Shown: positions 17,779-25,083 of the stretch, piece after piece
Layout of the letters: every line of letters starts with the position of its first letter
Numbering within the stretch: position 1 is the stretch's first letter
Position numbers and translations under genes: made by a program
Origin: Ornithinibacillus sp. 4-3
GTDB lineage: Bacteria > Bacillota > Bacilli > Bacillales > Amphibacillaceae
Assembly (NCBI RefSeq): GCF_040958695.1
Contig: NZ_CP162599.1
Coordinates: forward strand, 2,452,001 to 2,516,000
Reading direction: 5' to 3'
DNA length: 64,000 nucleotides
Notes under the pieces: generated by a model
Databases searched by the model: none
Seen by the model: the letters and a program-made list of their open reading frames with translations, nothing else
What the model was told of the DNA's origin: nothing

Positions 17779-18870
17779 ATGAAAATTGTCTTTGTAAGTT
17801 ATGAAGATTATCGTTCAGAGGATTCTTTTCTCGAAGAATTGACTGAATTGTTAAACCAAAACAAGCAATTGAGGACACCAACAATATTGCACTTTAATGA
17901 AGCTTCAAAGGCATATCATTATATTGTTCAAAATGAGGTGTCTCTTATATTCATTGATATTGACTCGCAAACTTCTTCTCATTTTGAGTTTGCAAAACAA
18001 ATCAAACAGACATGTGCATTGGCTTATGTTGTATTTATTTCTAAAACTCCTGATCATGCAGTGGAAGCTTTTAATATAAATATTATTGATTATTTACTTA
18101 AACCTGTGAAAAAAGAGCGTTTATACCAAACCTTAAGTAAATGTGAAATAATTCAACAGAATATAAAACGTATTTCACTTTTTAAAGATATTGTTTTTTA
18201 TAAAAATGAGCTTCCATTAGAAATTAGTTGGAGAACAGCAAAGGCCAAGGAAATATTCACTTTTCTTTTATTGCGACAAAATGAGGAAATAAAAAAAGAT
18301 TATCTTATTGATAACTTTTTTAGCGATTTAGATATGAAGAATGCATTTGATTTACTTTATACTACAATTCATCAGATTCGAAAGCTTTTGAAACAAATAG
18401 AGTTTGATATCTCTATCATCTCTAAAAATAATGCCTATAAACTGGTTATGAATGAAATAGTTCTTGATATTAATGAATGGGATAGAATAATTAATGAACC
18501 CTACACGTATTCAAATTGGTCCAAGTTGCTAGATCTATATAAGGGTCCTTTATTAGAAAATGAAGGTTATCTATGGGCAAAACCGGAACAGATTAATTAC
18601 CACCTACAGTGGAAAAACGTCTTAGAAACACTGACTGAACACTTGATTAACACCAAGCAGTACCATCGTGCCTTAGCATTGAATTATAAAGCAAAATCAA
18701 TCTCAAGCTTTGATGAAGAAATCTATTTCTCTATTATAAAATTATTAGATTTACTAAATTATGATAACTTAGTTAAAGAAGAATTTATAAATTTACAAAC
18801 TATGATGAAAAAAGAATACGATAGCGAACCGAATGCTGAAATTATACAATGGATTCAATCTAGAAATTAG
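17779..18870 (+). CDS. orphan response regulator with SARP-type winged helix and BTAD domain
   Basis: 363 residues. Residues 1-120 are a receiver domain: acidic YEDYRSED start, phosphoacceptor Asp in LIFIDID (60 or 62), and the conserved Lys in LLKPVKKERL near 108. Residues about 145-228 form an OmpR/SARP winged helix (AKAKEIFTFLLL, AFDLLYTTIHQIRKLL, SKNNAYKL). Residues about 230-363 are a bacterial transcriptional activation (BTAD) helical-repeat domain (LDINEWDRII, YKGPLLENEGYLWA, EEIYFSIIKLLDL). AAGGAGAAG precedes the ATG. No histidine kinase is nearby. It is divergent from the LPXTG gene, whose promoter carries SARP-like 11-bp repeats, so it is the likely activator. An IS21-type element begins 13 bases after its stop. 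Confidence 0.88.
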   Translation: MKIVFVSYEDYRSEDSFLEELTELLNQNKQLRTPTILHFNEASKAYHYIVQNEVSLIFIDIDSQTSSHFEFAKQIKQTCALAYVVFISKTPDHAVEAFNINIIDYLLKPVKKERLYQTLSKCEIIQQNIKRISLFKDIVFYKNELPLEISWRTAKAKEIFTFLLLRQNEEIKKDYLIDNFFSDLDMKNAFDLLYTTIHQIRKLLKQIEFDISIISKNNAYKLVMNEIVLDINEWDRIINEPYTYSNWSKLLDLYKGPLLENEGYLWAKPEQINYHLQWKNVLETLTEHLINTKQYHRALALNYKAKSISSFDEEIYFSIIKLLDLLNYDNLVKEEFINLQTMMKKEYDSEPNAEIIQWIQSRN

Positions 18871-18876
18871 CACTCA

Positions 18877-18883
18877 TACATAT
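18877..18883. repeat. left target-site duplication of the IS21-type element
   Basis: TACATAT immediately left of the element; the same 7 bases lie immediately right of it at 21318-21324. IS21-family insertion normally duplicates 4-8 bp. Confidence 0.85.
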
Positions 18884-18920
18884 TGTTTATGGCAAACTAA
18901 ATATGTAGGGAATGGCAGTT

Positions 18921-18955
18921 AATTTGTGTAGGGCCCGGAGGGCCCTACACAAATT
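18921..18955. repeat. 16-bp perfect hairpin inside the IS21 left end
   Basis: AATTTGTGTAGGGCCC and its exact complement are separated by GGA. The GC-rich centre is unlike the surrounding DNA. It is not followed by a T run. It sits between the transposon end and istA, so it may block translation or readthrough from outside promoters; that role is inferred. Confidence 0.85.
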
Positions 18956-19036
18956 AAAAAAGCCACTTGTCAACTTCTCAAAATAACTTTAAACTCCTCG
19001 TTGGACCAACAACGTTTAACAGGAGGCTATTAGGAG

Positions 19037-20536
19037 ATGTTAGCAGTGGCACAAATTGATTATATCAGACATGAAGTGAATCAAAAAGGTGGAACTTATT
19101 CCAGTGTGGCAAGAAAGATGGAGCTGGATCCTCGTACAGTTTCTAAGTATGCGAATCAAGAAGAGTTTCCAGTAAAAAAACCACAGAAAAGAAGCTCTAG
19201 AGTGATGGATCCAGTGAAGCCTATTTTAGATAAGTGGATTCGAGAAGACTTAAAAAAGAAAAAGAAGAATCATAGAACTGCCAAAAGAATGTACGAGCAG
19301 TTAGTTAAGTTTCATAGCTTCGAAGGTTCTGCACGTACAGTTCGTGACTATGTTTCAAGAAGGAAGAAAGAGCTAAAAGAATATATAGAAGGAGCTTCAT
19401 TACCTCTTGAATCCATACCAGGAACAGCACAAGTTGATTTTGGTACAGCACCCTTCTTATATGAATCAGAGATAATAGACCTACCGTATTTAGTGATGTC
19501 ATTTCCGTACAGTAATTCATTCCTGTTTCAGGTATTTCCTTCGGAAAACACTGAGTGTTTACTAGAGGGTCTACAACGTATGTTTCACTATATGGGTGGT
19601 GTGCCGACAACGATACGATTCGATAACTTATCCCCCGCTGTGAAAAAGATAAAAGGTAAGGGTGAACGTGAACTCACTGATACATTTGAACGTTTTGTCT
19701 TACACTATGGGTTCAGTTACGAATTTTGTAATCCTGGGAAGGGGAATGAAAAAGGACACGTTGAAGCAATGGTGAAATATGTTCGAAATAACTTCTTATT
19801 ACCCGAGTGCACCATAGTGGATCTCGACCAATTTAATGAAACACTTTGGCAATGCGCAGAGGAAGACCGAAATCGTCCACACTACTTAAAAGAAACGCTT
19901 CAATCAGAGTTATATAAGGAAGACAAAAAGGAATGGCTTATCCTTCCTGAGAAGAAGTTTGAATGTGTGCGTTATCAGGAAGTGAAGGCAGATAAATACG
20001 GGATTATAAACATCGATAACAAGGAATATTCAACGTCGCCTAGATTTGCCAAGCAGCGCATAAATATTTGTGTAACCTATAACTCTATTATTGTATTGAA
20101 CGAAGAACGTCAGGTTATTGTAAAGCATTCTCGTTTATATGGAGTAAAAAGAAGGTCGATGAACTGGCAACCATATTTACACTTACTATCAAAACGTCCA
20201 AAGGCAATTAAATATTCTAGTTTATATGACCAATTTCCCCTTGAATGGTCCAACTTTTTAAGAGATTGTACAGAAGAAGAGCAGAAAGAAGTTTTACGTC
20301 TTTTAGCTACGCTCTTAAAAAATGATGATTTTACTTTATTGAATGAGGCATTAGAGTTAGCTTCTTCACATGGTCATCCTAGTGCGGATCAAATCAAGCA
20401 TTGTTTCTATTCTCTACTAAATCAAGGTACATCTTATGAGGCGATTACTCCTCGTCTTAATGTTCCAACAGTACCTAGCGCAACTCGTGGGCTTTCTCAT
20501 TACGATGCTTTCTTTCAAGGGGGTACGAGTGAATGA
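19037..20536 (+). CDS. istA: IS21 family transposase IstA
   Basis: 499 residues. The N-terminus has a helix-turn-helix (SSVARKMELDPRTVSKYA, residues about 20-37) that binds the element ends. The integrase core has the DDE-type acidic residues in AQVDFG near 133, RFDNLSPA near 196 and GNEKGHVEAMV near 236, followed by a C-terminal beta domain (YGIINIDNKEYSTS). The length is usual for IS21 IstA and the frame is intact. GGAGG and a second TAGGAG precede the ATG. Its stop overlaps the istB start by 4 bases (ATGA), which couples their translation. Confidence 0.95.
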   Translation: MLAVAQIDYIRHEVNQKGGTYSSVARKMELDPRTVSKYANQEEFPVKKPQKRSSRVMDPVKPILDKWIREDLKKKKKNHRTAKRMYEQLVKFHSFEGSARTVRDYVSRRKKELKEYIEGASLPLESIPGTAQVDFGTAPFLYESEIIDLPYLVMSFPYSNSFLFQVFPSENTECLLEGLQRMFHYMGGVPTTIRFDNLSPAVKKIKGKGERELTDTFERFVLHYGFSYEFCNPGKGNEKGHVEAMVKYVRNNFLLPECTIVDLDQFNETLWQCAEEDRNRPHYLKETLQSELYKEDKKEWLILPEKKFECVRYQEVKADKYGIINIDNKEYSTSPRFAKQRINICVTYNSIIVLNEERQVIVKHSRLYGVKRRSMNWQPYLHLLSKRPKAIKYSSLYDQFPLEWSNFLRDCTEEEQKEVLRLLATLLKNDDFTLLNEALELASSHGHPSADQIKHCFYSLLNQGTSYEAITPRLNVPTVPSATRGLSHYDAFFQGGTSE

Positions 20537-21252
20537 ACGAGCAAATACAAGCCTACGCAAAGCGACTAAAGTTAAGTTGGATTAGAGAGAATTTTAATCA
20601 AATAGAAGCAGAAACAAATGAAGAGTACCTATTAAAGCTTTTTGAAAAGGAAGTCCAAAATCGAGAAGAAAGAAAAGTTAATTTATTACTAAGTCAAGCT
20701 CAGCTACCGAAGACAGGTTCTACTCCTTTCCAATGGGAACATATACAAATTCCACAAGGAATTGAACGTACAGCTGTCATTAATGGTGACTTTATTAAGG
20801 AGAGGGAAAACCTTATTTTATACGGTGGTGTCGGTACAGGAAAGACTTATTTGGCAACATTACTATCCTTAAATGCCATACATAGATTTGGCAGCCAGGT
20901 AAAGTTCTATACAGTGGCAGGCTTGGTTAATAAACTAATTGAAGCAAACCAGAAAAACACTCTACCAAAGCTGATGAAACAAATCGAAAAGCTAGACCTT
21001 TTAATACTTGATGAGCTCGGCTATATTCCGTTAAACAAAGAAGGAGCAGAGCTTTTATTTCAAGTGATTTCTATGTGTTATGAAAACCGAAGTATAGTGA
21101 TTACAACCAATCTTCAATTCGGTCAATGGAATCATGTTTTTGGCGACCCGATTCTAACAGAAGCTGTCATTGACCGCCTGATTCACCATTCTCATTTACT
21201 TGTTTTTAAAGGAGATAGTTTTCGTTATAAAGAGTCTTTATTGCATCAATAA
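20533..21252 (+). CDS. istB: IS21 family helper ATPase IstB
   Basis: 239 residues, a AAA+ ATPase related to DnaC. Walker A GGVGTGKTYLA is near residues 97-107, Walker B LLILDELGY near 156, and sensor residues follow in SIVITTNLQFGQW and in EAVIDRLIHHSH (arginine finger). It selects target DNA and stimulates IstA. It overlaps istA by 4 bases. The sequence is intact and of normal length (about 240-250), so the element may still be active. Confidence 0.95.
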   Translation: MNEQIQAYAKRLKLSWIRENFNQIEAETNEEYLLKLFEKEVQNREERKVNLLLSQAQLPKTGSTPFQWEHIQIPQGIERTAVINGDFIKERENLILYGGVGTGKTYLATLLSLNAIHRFGSQVKFYTVAGLVNKLIEANQKNTLPKLMKQIEKLDLLILDELGYIPLNKEGAELLFQVISMCYENRSIVITTNLQFGQWNHVFGDPILTEAVIDRLIHHSHLLVFKGDSFRYKESLLHQ

Positions 21253-21317
21253 TTTGAAGTGACAAGTGGCATGCATATTTAAATGCCATTTGGTACATTT
21301 TTTAATTGCCAAATACA

Positions 21318-21324
21318 TACATAT
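21318..21324. repeat. right target-site duplication of the IS21-type element
   Basis: TACATAT, identical to the 7 bases at the left junction. Confidence 0.85.
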
Positions 21325-21342
21325 ACCATTGTTTTAAATTCA

Positions 21343-21397
21343 AAACTCCCTCTAATCCAGAAGCTGATTGCTTCTCTATATTAGAGGGAGTTTATTT
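21343..21397. terminator. bidirectional terminator, separated from the response regulator gene by the IS
   Basis: AAACTCCCTCTAAT (21343-21356) pairs exactly with 21380-21393, and TATTTTC follows. Before IS insertion it would have lain about 25 bases behind the response regulator stop and would have served both that gene and the convergent ABC-F gene. Confidence 0.8.
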
Positions 21398-21426
21398 TCT
21401 TCACAAAAAGCTTAGATAACTATTAA

Positions 21427-22998
21427 CTAATTATTTTGTATGTCTCGTTTTTTCTGCAATAATTGTTGGAATTCATTTTCTAATGCAGCTGAAGGTTCAA
21501 TACTTAAACGACTTAAAACTTCTGTTATTTGTGTTTCAATAAGCAATAATTGATCCCTATTATCTTCTTTAGGCTTTGTTTTTTTACTTTCTATAAATTG
21601 TTGGTAAGTTCCTTCAAAAACCTTGACTTTTTGTTCAACAATTTCAATAATCCGCGTAGCTGTTTTTTCAATAAATCTTCGGTCATGAGATACATAAATG
21701 ACAGTACCTTCATATTCAACAAGTAATGACTCTAAAGCCTCCATAGCATTCACATCTAAATAATTGGTTGGTTCATCGAGAATTAATATATTTGCTTCAC
21801 TTAAAAGTACTTTTGCAAGTGCTACCTTCACCCGCTCTCCTCCACTTAAAACGTGAACAGTCTTATATACATCATCTTTTACAAAATTCATTCGTGCTAA
21901 AACCGTACGAATGAGTGCTTCAGACTGCACGGAGCTTATTTGTACATTTTCCAGTATCGTTTGTTTTTCATTTAAAGTATTTAAATTTTGACTAAAATAA
22001 CCAATTTTCACAGCTGGTGATAGAGAAATTCCTTCATCCTGTTGGATAATTTTTCTTAAAAAAGTTGTTTTTCCTACTCCATTATCTCCTATAATAGCTA
22101 GCTTATCACCACCATATACTTGAAAATTAGCATGTTTCCACAAGATACGATCTTCAATAGCGGCAGAAACATCCTCTATACGAAGAATAATTCGACGATG
22201 AAAATGCTCATGATTGAATACATCCATCTTTAATGAAGGATTTTCTTTTGTTTTCTCAACAACCTCTAATTTTTCTAAACGTGTTTCTAATGCTTTTGCT
22301 GTTTTCCTTAATTTCTTTTGCTTATTCGCATAATAAGGTTTTGCACCTATGATACTTGCCTCAGAATTACTTACACGTTTTGGCTTTTTTGTTGCACGAT
22401 TCGCTTTTATTTCTTTTAACTGTATCGCATTTTCTAATTGTTTCTTCTCACGGACATATTTTTCATAAGCAAGCTCCTGATTTCTTCGTTCATGCTTCTT
22501 CTGCTCTACATAATCACTATAATTTCCTTTATAAATCGTTAATTTTCCATCATCAAGCTCCCATATTGTTGTACATAAAGCATCCAAGAACACACGATCA
22601 TGAGAAACGATGATGAATGCACCATCCCATTCCTGCAGGCTACTTTCTAATTCTTCAATATTTATCGTATCTAAATTCGTTGTTGGTTCATCAGCTAGTA
22701 ATAAATCAGGATGCTTATTTAGTGCTTCTTGTATATATCTTTGTGTAACCTCTCCACCACTTTCTGAAGTATTATTATCCTTCCACTGTGGTATCCAAGC
22801 ATAAGACGCGTGATGAATAATAGTTCCTGTTTCAATTTGTTGTTCGTTAGCTAATGCTTTTAATAAAGTCGTTTTCCCACTTCCGTTTATCCCAATTAAA
22901 CCGATACGATCCTGTCGATAAATCTTTAATTCCTGAATATCCAAAAGCTGTCTTTCAGCAATAGAATATTTTAATTGAAAAGCCTTTAATAATAGCAT
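21427..22998 (-). CDS. ABC-F family ATPase, probable antibiotic ribosome-protection protein
   Basis: 523 residues with two ABC domains and no membrane segments. The first half has GINGSGKT (36-43), a SESGGE signature and LLLADEPTTNLD near 103. A basic coiled-coil linker (KKPKRVSNSEASIIGAKPYYANKQKKLRKTAK) lies at about 175-250. The second half has GDNGVGKTT near 304, LSGGERVKVALAKVLL and ILILDEPTNYLD near 404. The Vga/VmlR-like linker between the domains suggests displacement of peptidyl-transferase drugs from ribosomes; this is family inference. A GTG at 23007 is possible, but AGGAG lies 8 bases before the ATG at 22998, which I prefer. A roughly 540-base leader with an attenuator precedes it, as in known ABC-F resistance genes. 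Confidence 0.87.
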   Translation of the reverse strand: MLLLKAFQLKYSIAERQLLDIQELKIYRQDRIGLIGINGSGKTTLLKALANEQQIETGTIIHHASYAWIPQWKDNNTSESGGEVTQRYIQEALNKHPDLLLADEPTTNLDTINIEELESSLQEWDGAFIIVSHDRVFLDALCTTIWELDDGKLTIYKGNYSDYVEQKKHERRNQELAYEKYVREKKQLENAIQLKEIKANRATKKPKRVSNSEASIIGAKPYYANKQKKLRKTAKALETRLEKLEVVEKTKENPSLKMDVFNHEHFHRRIILRIEDVSAAIEDRILWKHANFQVYGGDKLAIIGDNGVGKTTFLRKIIQQDEGISLSPAVKIGYFSQNLNTLNEKQTILENVQISSVQSEALIRTVLARMNFVKDDVYKTVHVLSGGERVKVALAKVLLSEANILILDEPTNYLDVNAMEALESLLVEYEGTVIYVSHDRRFIEKTATRIIEIVEQKVKVFEGTYQQFIESKKTKPKEDNRDQLLLIETQITEVLSRLSIEPSAALENEFQQLLQKKRDIQNN

Positions 22999-23033
22999 AT
23001 TTTTCACTCCTGTCTCAAATTTCAGAGAGAACG

Positions 23034-23184
23034 AAAAGCGCAGAGCGCCCGCTTAAAAACGTAAGAGATTGGAGTGGCACAACCGAGATAAAGGAAACAC
23101 GGTGAGGTCACGAACCGATGTTGACTTATTGTAGGGCGTGACGCGAAATCTCTTAGTTTTTGGCGCTCGGAGCTAGACAGCGCT
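23034..23184. repeat. palindromic GC-rich intergenic repeat in the ABC-F leader
   Basis: A GC-rich island with long inverted arms: GAGCGCC...AAAACGTAAGAGATT (23044-23070) pairs with AATCTCTTAGTTTTTGGCGCTC (23147-23168) apart from a 6-base and a 1-base bulge. An inner pair is GTCACG (near 23107) with CGTGAC (near 23136). The outer GAAAAGCGCAGAGCGCC and GGCGCTCGGAGCTAGACAG motifs resemble a repeat family I associate with several Bacillaceae genomes. It lies between the attenuator and the ABC-F start, so it is transcribed in the mRNA leader. Confidence 0.65.
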
Positions 23185-23233
23185 AGATCTGAATAAGCAT
23201 TAAATTACGCAATTTTCTATACTTTATTACTCT

Positions 23234-23273
23234 ACAAAAAAATGTCTCCTATTTTTTTCAGAATAGGAGACAT
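23234..23273 (-). terminator. intrinsic terminator (attenuator) in the ABC-F leader
   Basis: On the minus strand ATGTCTCCTAT and ATAGGAGACAT form an 11-bp stem followed by seven T. It lies 235 bases before the ABC-F start and about 270 bases after the predicted promoter. An upstream ATAGGA near 23332 could pair with the TCCTAT arm as an antiterminator; that alternative fold is inference. Confidence 0.8.
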
Positions 23274-23552
23274 ACGCAGATAGAGATCCCTAAAATTAAA
23301 CAATTTAGAGACAACTACAGAAATATAATCCTATCCTGAATAAAACATTAAAAGGCAGGTTAAAAAGCTCAAGCAACCATTTCGTAAAAAGTAGCTTGAT
23401 TATATTTAGCATATATTCATTCGCAAGTTCACGTATGAATCATATACAAAATACAATATGCTTTTGCTGTTTACCTTTTATTGTTTGATTTCATTAATAG
23501 GATTAATACTTCATGTAATTGGCTCACCCTTTCGTCAATTTACGTTAATTCA

Positions 23553-23581
23553 AAGATAGCGAATAGCTATTCAATTGTCAA
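23553..23581 (-). promoter_or_regulatory. predicted promoter of the ABC-F gene with a palindromic operator in the spacer
   Basis: On the minus strand TTGACA (23581-23576), a 17-base spacer and TATCTT (23558-23553). The spacer contains the perfect palindrome GAATAGCTATTC (23561-23572). The divergent neighbour is a MarR regulator, so this may be its operator. Confidence 0.65.
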
Positions 23582-23604
23582 ATCACTAAATGTGAGCAGG
23601 AATA

Positions 23605-23633
23605 TTGACTTCTTATCATTTGACTTGTAAAGT
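23605..23633 (+). promoter_or_regulatory. predicted promoter of the marR cluster
   Basis: TTGACT (23605-23610), a 17-base spacer and TAAAGT (23628-23633), with the marR start codon at 23671. Confidence 0.7.
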
Positions 23634-23670
23634 GATAGACGAGACATGGATAGAAAGGATGTAGCACAAA

Positions 23671-24114
23671 ATGAAAAAAAACACTTTAGGCTCCTTAATT
23701 TGGTTAAGAATTAGCCGTTTTACACATCAAAGTAATTTACTATCCAATGAATTTCTAAAGCAATTTAATCTAACAACTGCACAATTTGATGTACTTATGC
23801 AAATTTCCACCTATGGACCATTAACACAGAATGAATTGGCTAAACGGGTAACTGTCAGTCAAGGGGGTATTTCCCGTATGCTTTCCCGTCTAGAGAAAGA
23901 TCAATTTATAGAGAGAAAGCAAGAATGGAAAACAAAAACAATTTCTTTAACAAATAAAGGTGTAGAAAAATTAAAGCAATCCTTTACGCAGCAATTGGCT
24001 TTTCAATCCTCTTTCTTTGATGATTGCTTAACAAAAGAAGAACAAAAAACTTTATACACATTAATATCTAAAGTACAGAAGAACAGTGAAAAGAAAATGG
24101 CAGAACGTTATTAA
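23671..24114 (+). CDS. MarR family transcriptional regulator
   Basis: 147 residues. The winged helix is at about 30-100: [47 protein letters not shown] (recognition helix), then wing residues and [10 protein letters not shown]. The ends are helical for dimerisation. It opens a cluster with a ring-cleaving dioxygenase-like protein, a flavin monooxygenase and an FMN reductase, the same company kept by MhqR in Bacillus, which senses quinones and hydroquinones. By analogy it should repress this cluster and be released by electrophiles. It may also control the divergent ABC-F gene. AGAAAGGATG lies 9 bases before the ATG. Confidence 0.88.
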   Translation: MKKNTLGSLIWLRISRFTHQSNLLSNEFLKQFNLTTAQFDVLMQISTYGPLTQNELAKRVTVSQGGISRMLSRLEKDQFIERKQEWKTKTISLTNKGVEKLKQSFTQQLAFQSSFFDDCLTKEEQKTLYTLISKVQKNSEKKMAERY

Positions 24115-24137
24115 AATAATATTTGGAGGCAATCTTT

Positions 24138-25082
24138 ATGTATACAATCCCTGGACATCATCATATTTCAATGATAACGAAACATGCAAAACAGAATAAT
24201 TATTTCTATCGTGATATTCTTGGACTTCGTCGTGTGAAAATTACTGTAAACCAAGATGATCCCTCTATGTACCATTTATTTTATGGGGATAGAACTGGAA
24301 GTCCTGGCACAGAATTAACCTTTTTTGAAATGCCTTATGCTGGTTCAACGCATCGTGGCACCAATGCGATTACGAGAATTGGTTTAATTGTCCCATCTAT
24401 CGAGAGCTTACATTATTGGAAAAAACGTTTTATGGAATTTAATATAGATCATTCTGACATCATCACTTATGCAAATCGTCCTGCTATTCATTTTGAAGAT
24501 AAAGAAGGATTGCGCCTTAGCTTACAAGTAGCAGGTGAAGCAAAGCTCGCTCATTGGGAAACATGGGAGCACTCTCCTGTCCCTGAAGTCCATCAGATCC
24601 AAGGCATGGGAACAGTTGAAATCACAGTAAAAAGATTAAAGAAGCTTAATCAAACACTTCAAGAAATCTTTGGTTATATCGAAATATTAAATAATGAAAA
24701 AGAAGCCATTCTGCAATCCATAGAGGGCGAGATTTTCGGTGAAATTTTAATTAAGCAAATGGATGGCCCTTCAGAAAAACCTGGCCGTGGTAGCATTCAT
24801 CATCTCGCCATTCGAGTAAACAATGTCCAAGAACTTCATTATTGGGAAGAACAGATAAAACAACGTGGTTTTCATTCGACTGGAATTATTGATCGTTTTT
24901 ATTTTCACAGTCTCTACTTTCGTGAATCAAATGGAATTCTATTTGAAATTGCTACAGATGGACCTGGTTTCACGCGAGATAGCGATGTGGAGACACTTGG
25001 AAATCAGCTAGATTTACCTGTCTTTTTAGAAAACCGACGTGCGGAAATAGAAGCTAAACTTACACCAATTGAGGAGGACTAA
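24138..25082 (+). CDS. VOC-family ring-cleaving dioxygenase-like protein (MhqO type)
   Basis: 314 residues, two vicinal-oxygen-chelate modules. The first starts MYTIPGHHHISMITKHAKQNNYFY, the second has SIHHLAIRV near 222 and ends with LFEIATDGPGFT near 279; the His and Glu residues are the expected metal ligands. The length matches Bacillus MhqO/MhqA proteins (about 310). They are thought to open the ring of hydroquinone-like compounds. A TTG at 24123 lies inside the ribosome site; GGAGG is 8 bases before the ATG at 24138, which is the start chosen. It follows marR by 23 bases and its stop TAA is 1 base before the next ATG, so translation is coupled. Confidence 0.88.
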   Translation: MYTIPGHHHISMITKHAKQNNYFYRDILGLRRVKITVNQDDPSMYHLFYGDRTGSPGTELTFFEMPYAGSTHRGTNAITRIGLIVPSIESLHYWKKRFMEFNIDHSDIITYANRPAIHFEDKEGLRLSLQVAGEAKLAHWETWEHSPVPEVHQIQGMGTVEITVKRLKKLNQTLQEIFGYIEILNNEKEAILQSIEGEIFGEILIKQMDGPSEKPGRGSIHHLAIRVNNVQELHYWEEQIKQRGFHSTGIIDRFYFHSLYFRESNGILFEIATDGPGFTRDSDVETLGNQLDLPVFLENRRAEIEAKLTPIEED

Positions 25083-25083
25083 T

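Larger units (their letters stand above)
18884..21317 (+). mobile_element. complete IS21-family insertion sequence, 2434 bp
   Basis: It carries istA and istB in the overlapping IS21 order. The ends are imperfect inverted repeats beginning TGT: left TGTTTATGGCAA, right (complement) TGTATTTGGCAA. As usual for this family, each end has further copies of the motif: TGTAGGGAATGGCA at 18904 against TGTACCAAATGGCA at the right, and GCCACTTGTC near 18962 against its complement near 21260. The TACATAT duplication on both sides shows a straightforward transposition event. It landed directly behind the response regulator gene. Confidence 0.93.

Noticed and set aside
18921..18955. rho-independent terminator of the response regulator gene
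   Set aside because: The strong hairpin has no T run on either strand and lies inside the IS element, so it is treated as part of the IS.
23242..23273. 13-codon peptide MSPILKKIGDIFL encoded in the ABC-F leader
   Set aside because: It coincides with the terminator stem and loop and has no ribosome site; the stem explains the sequence better.
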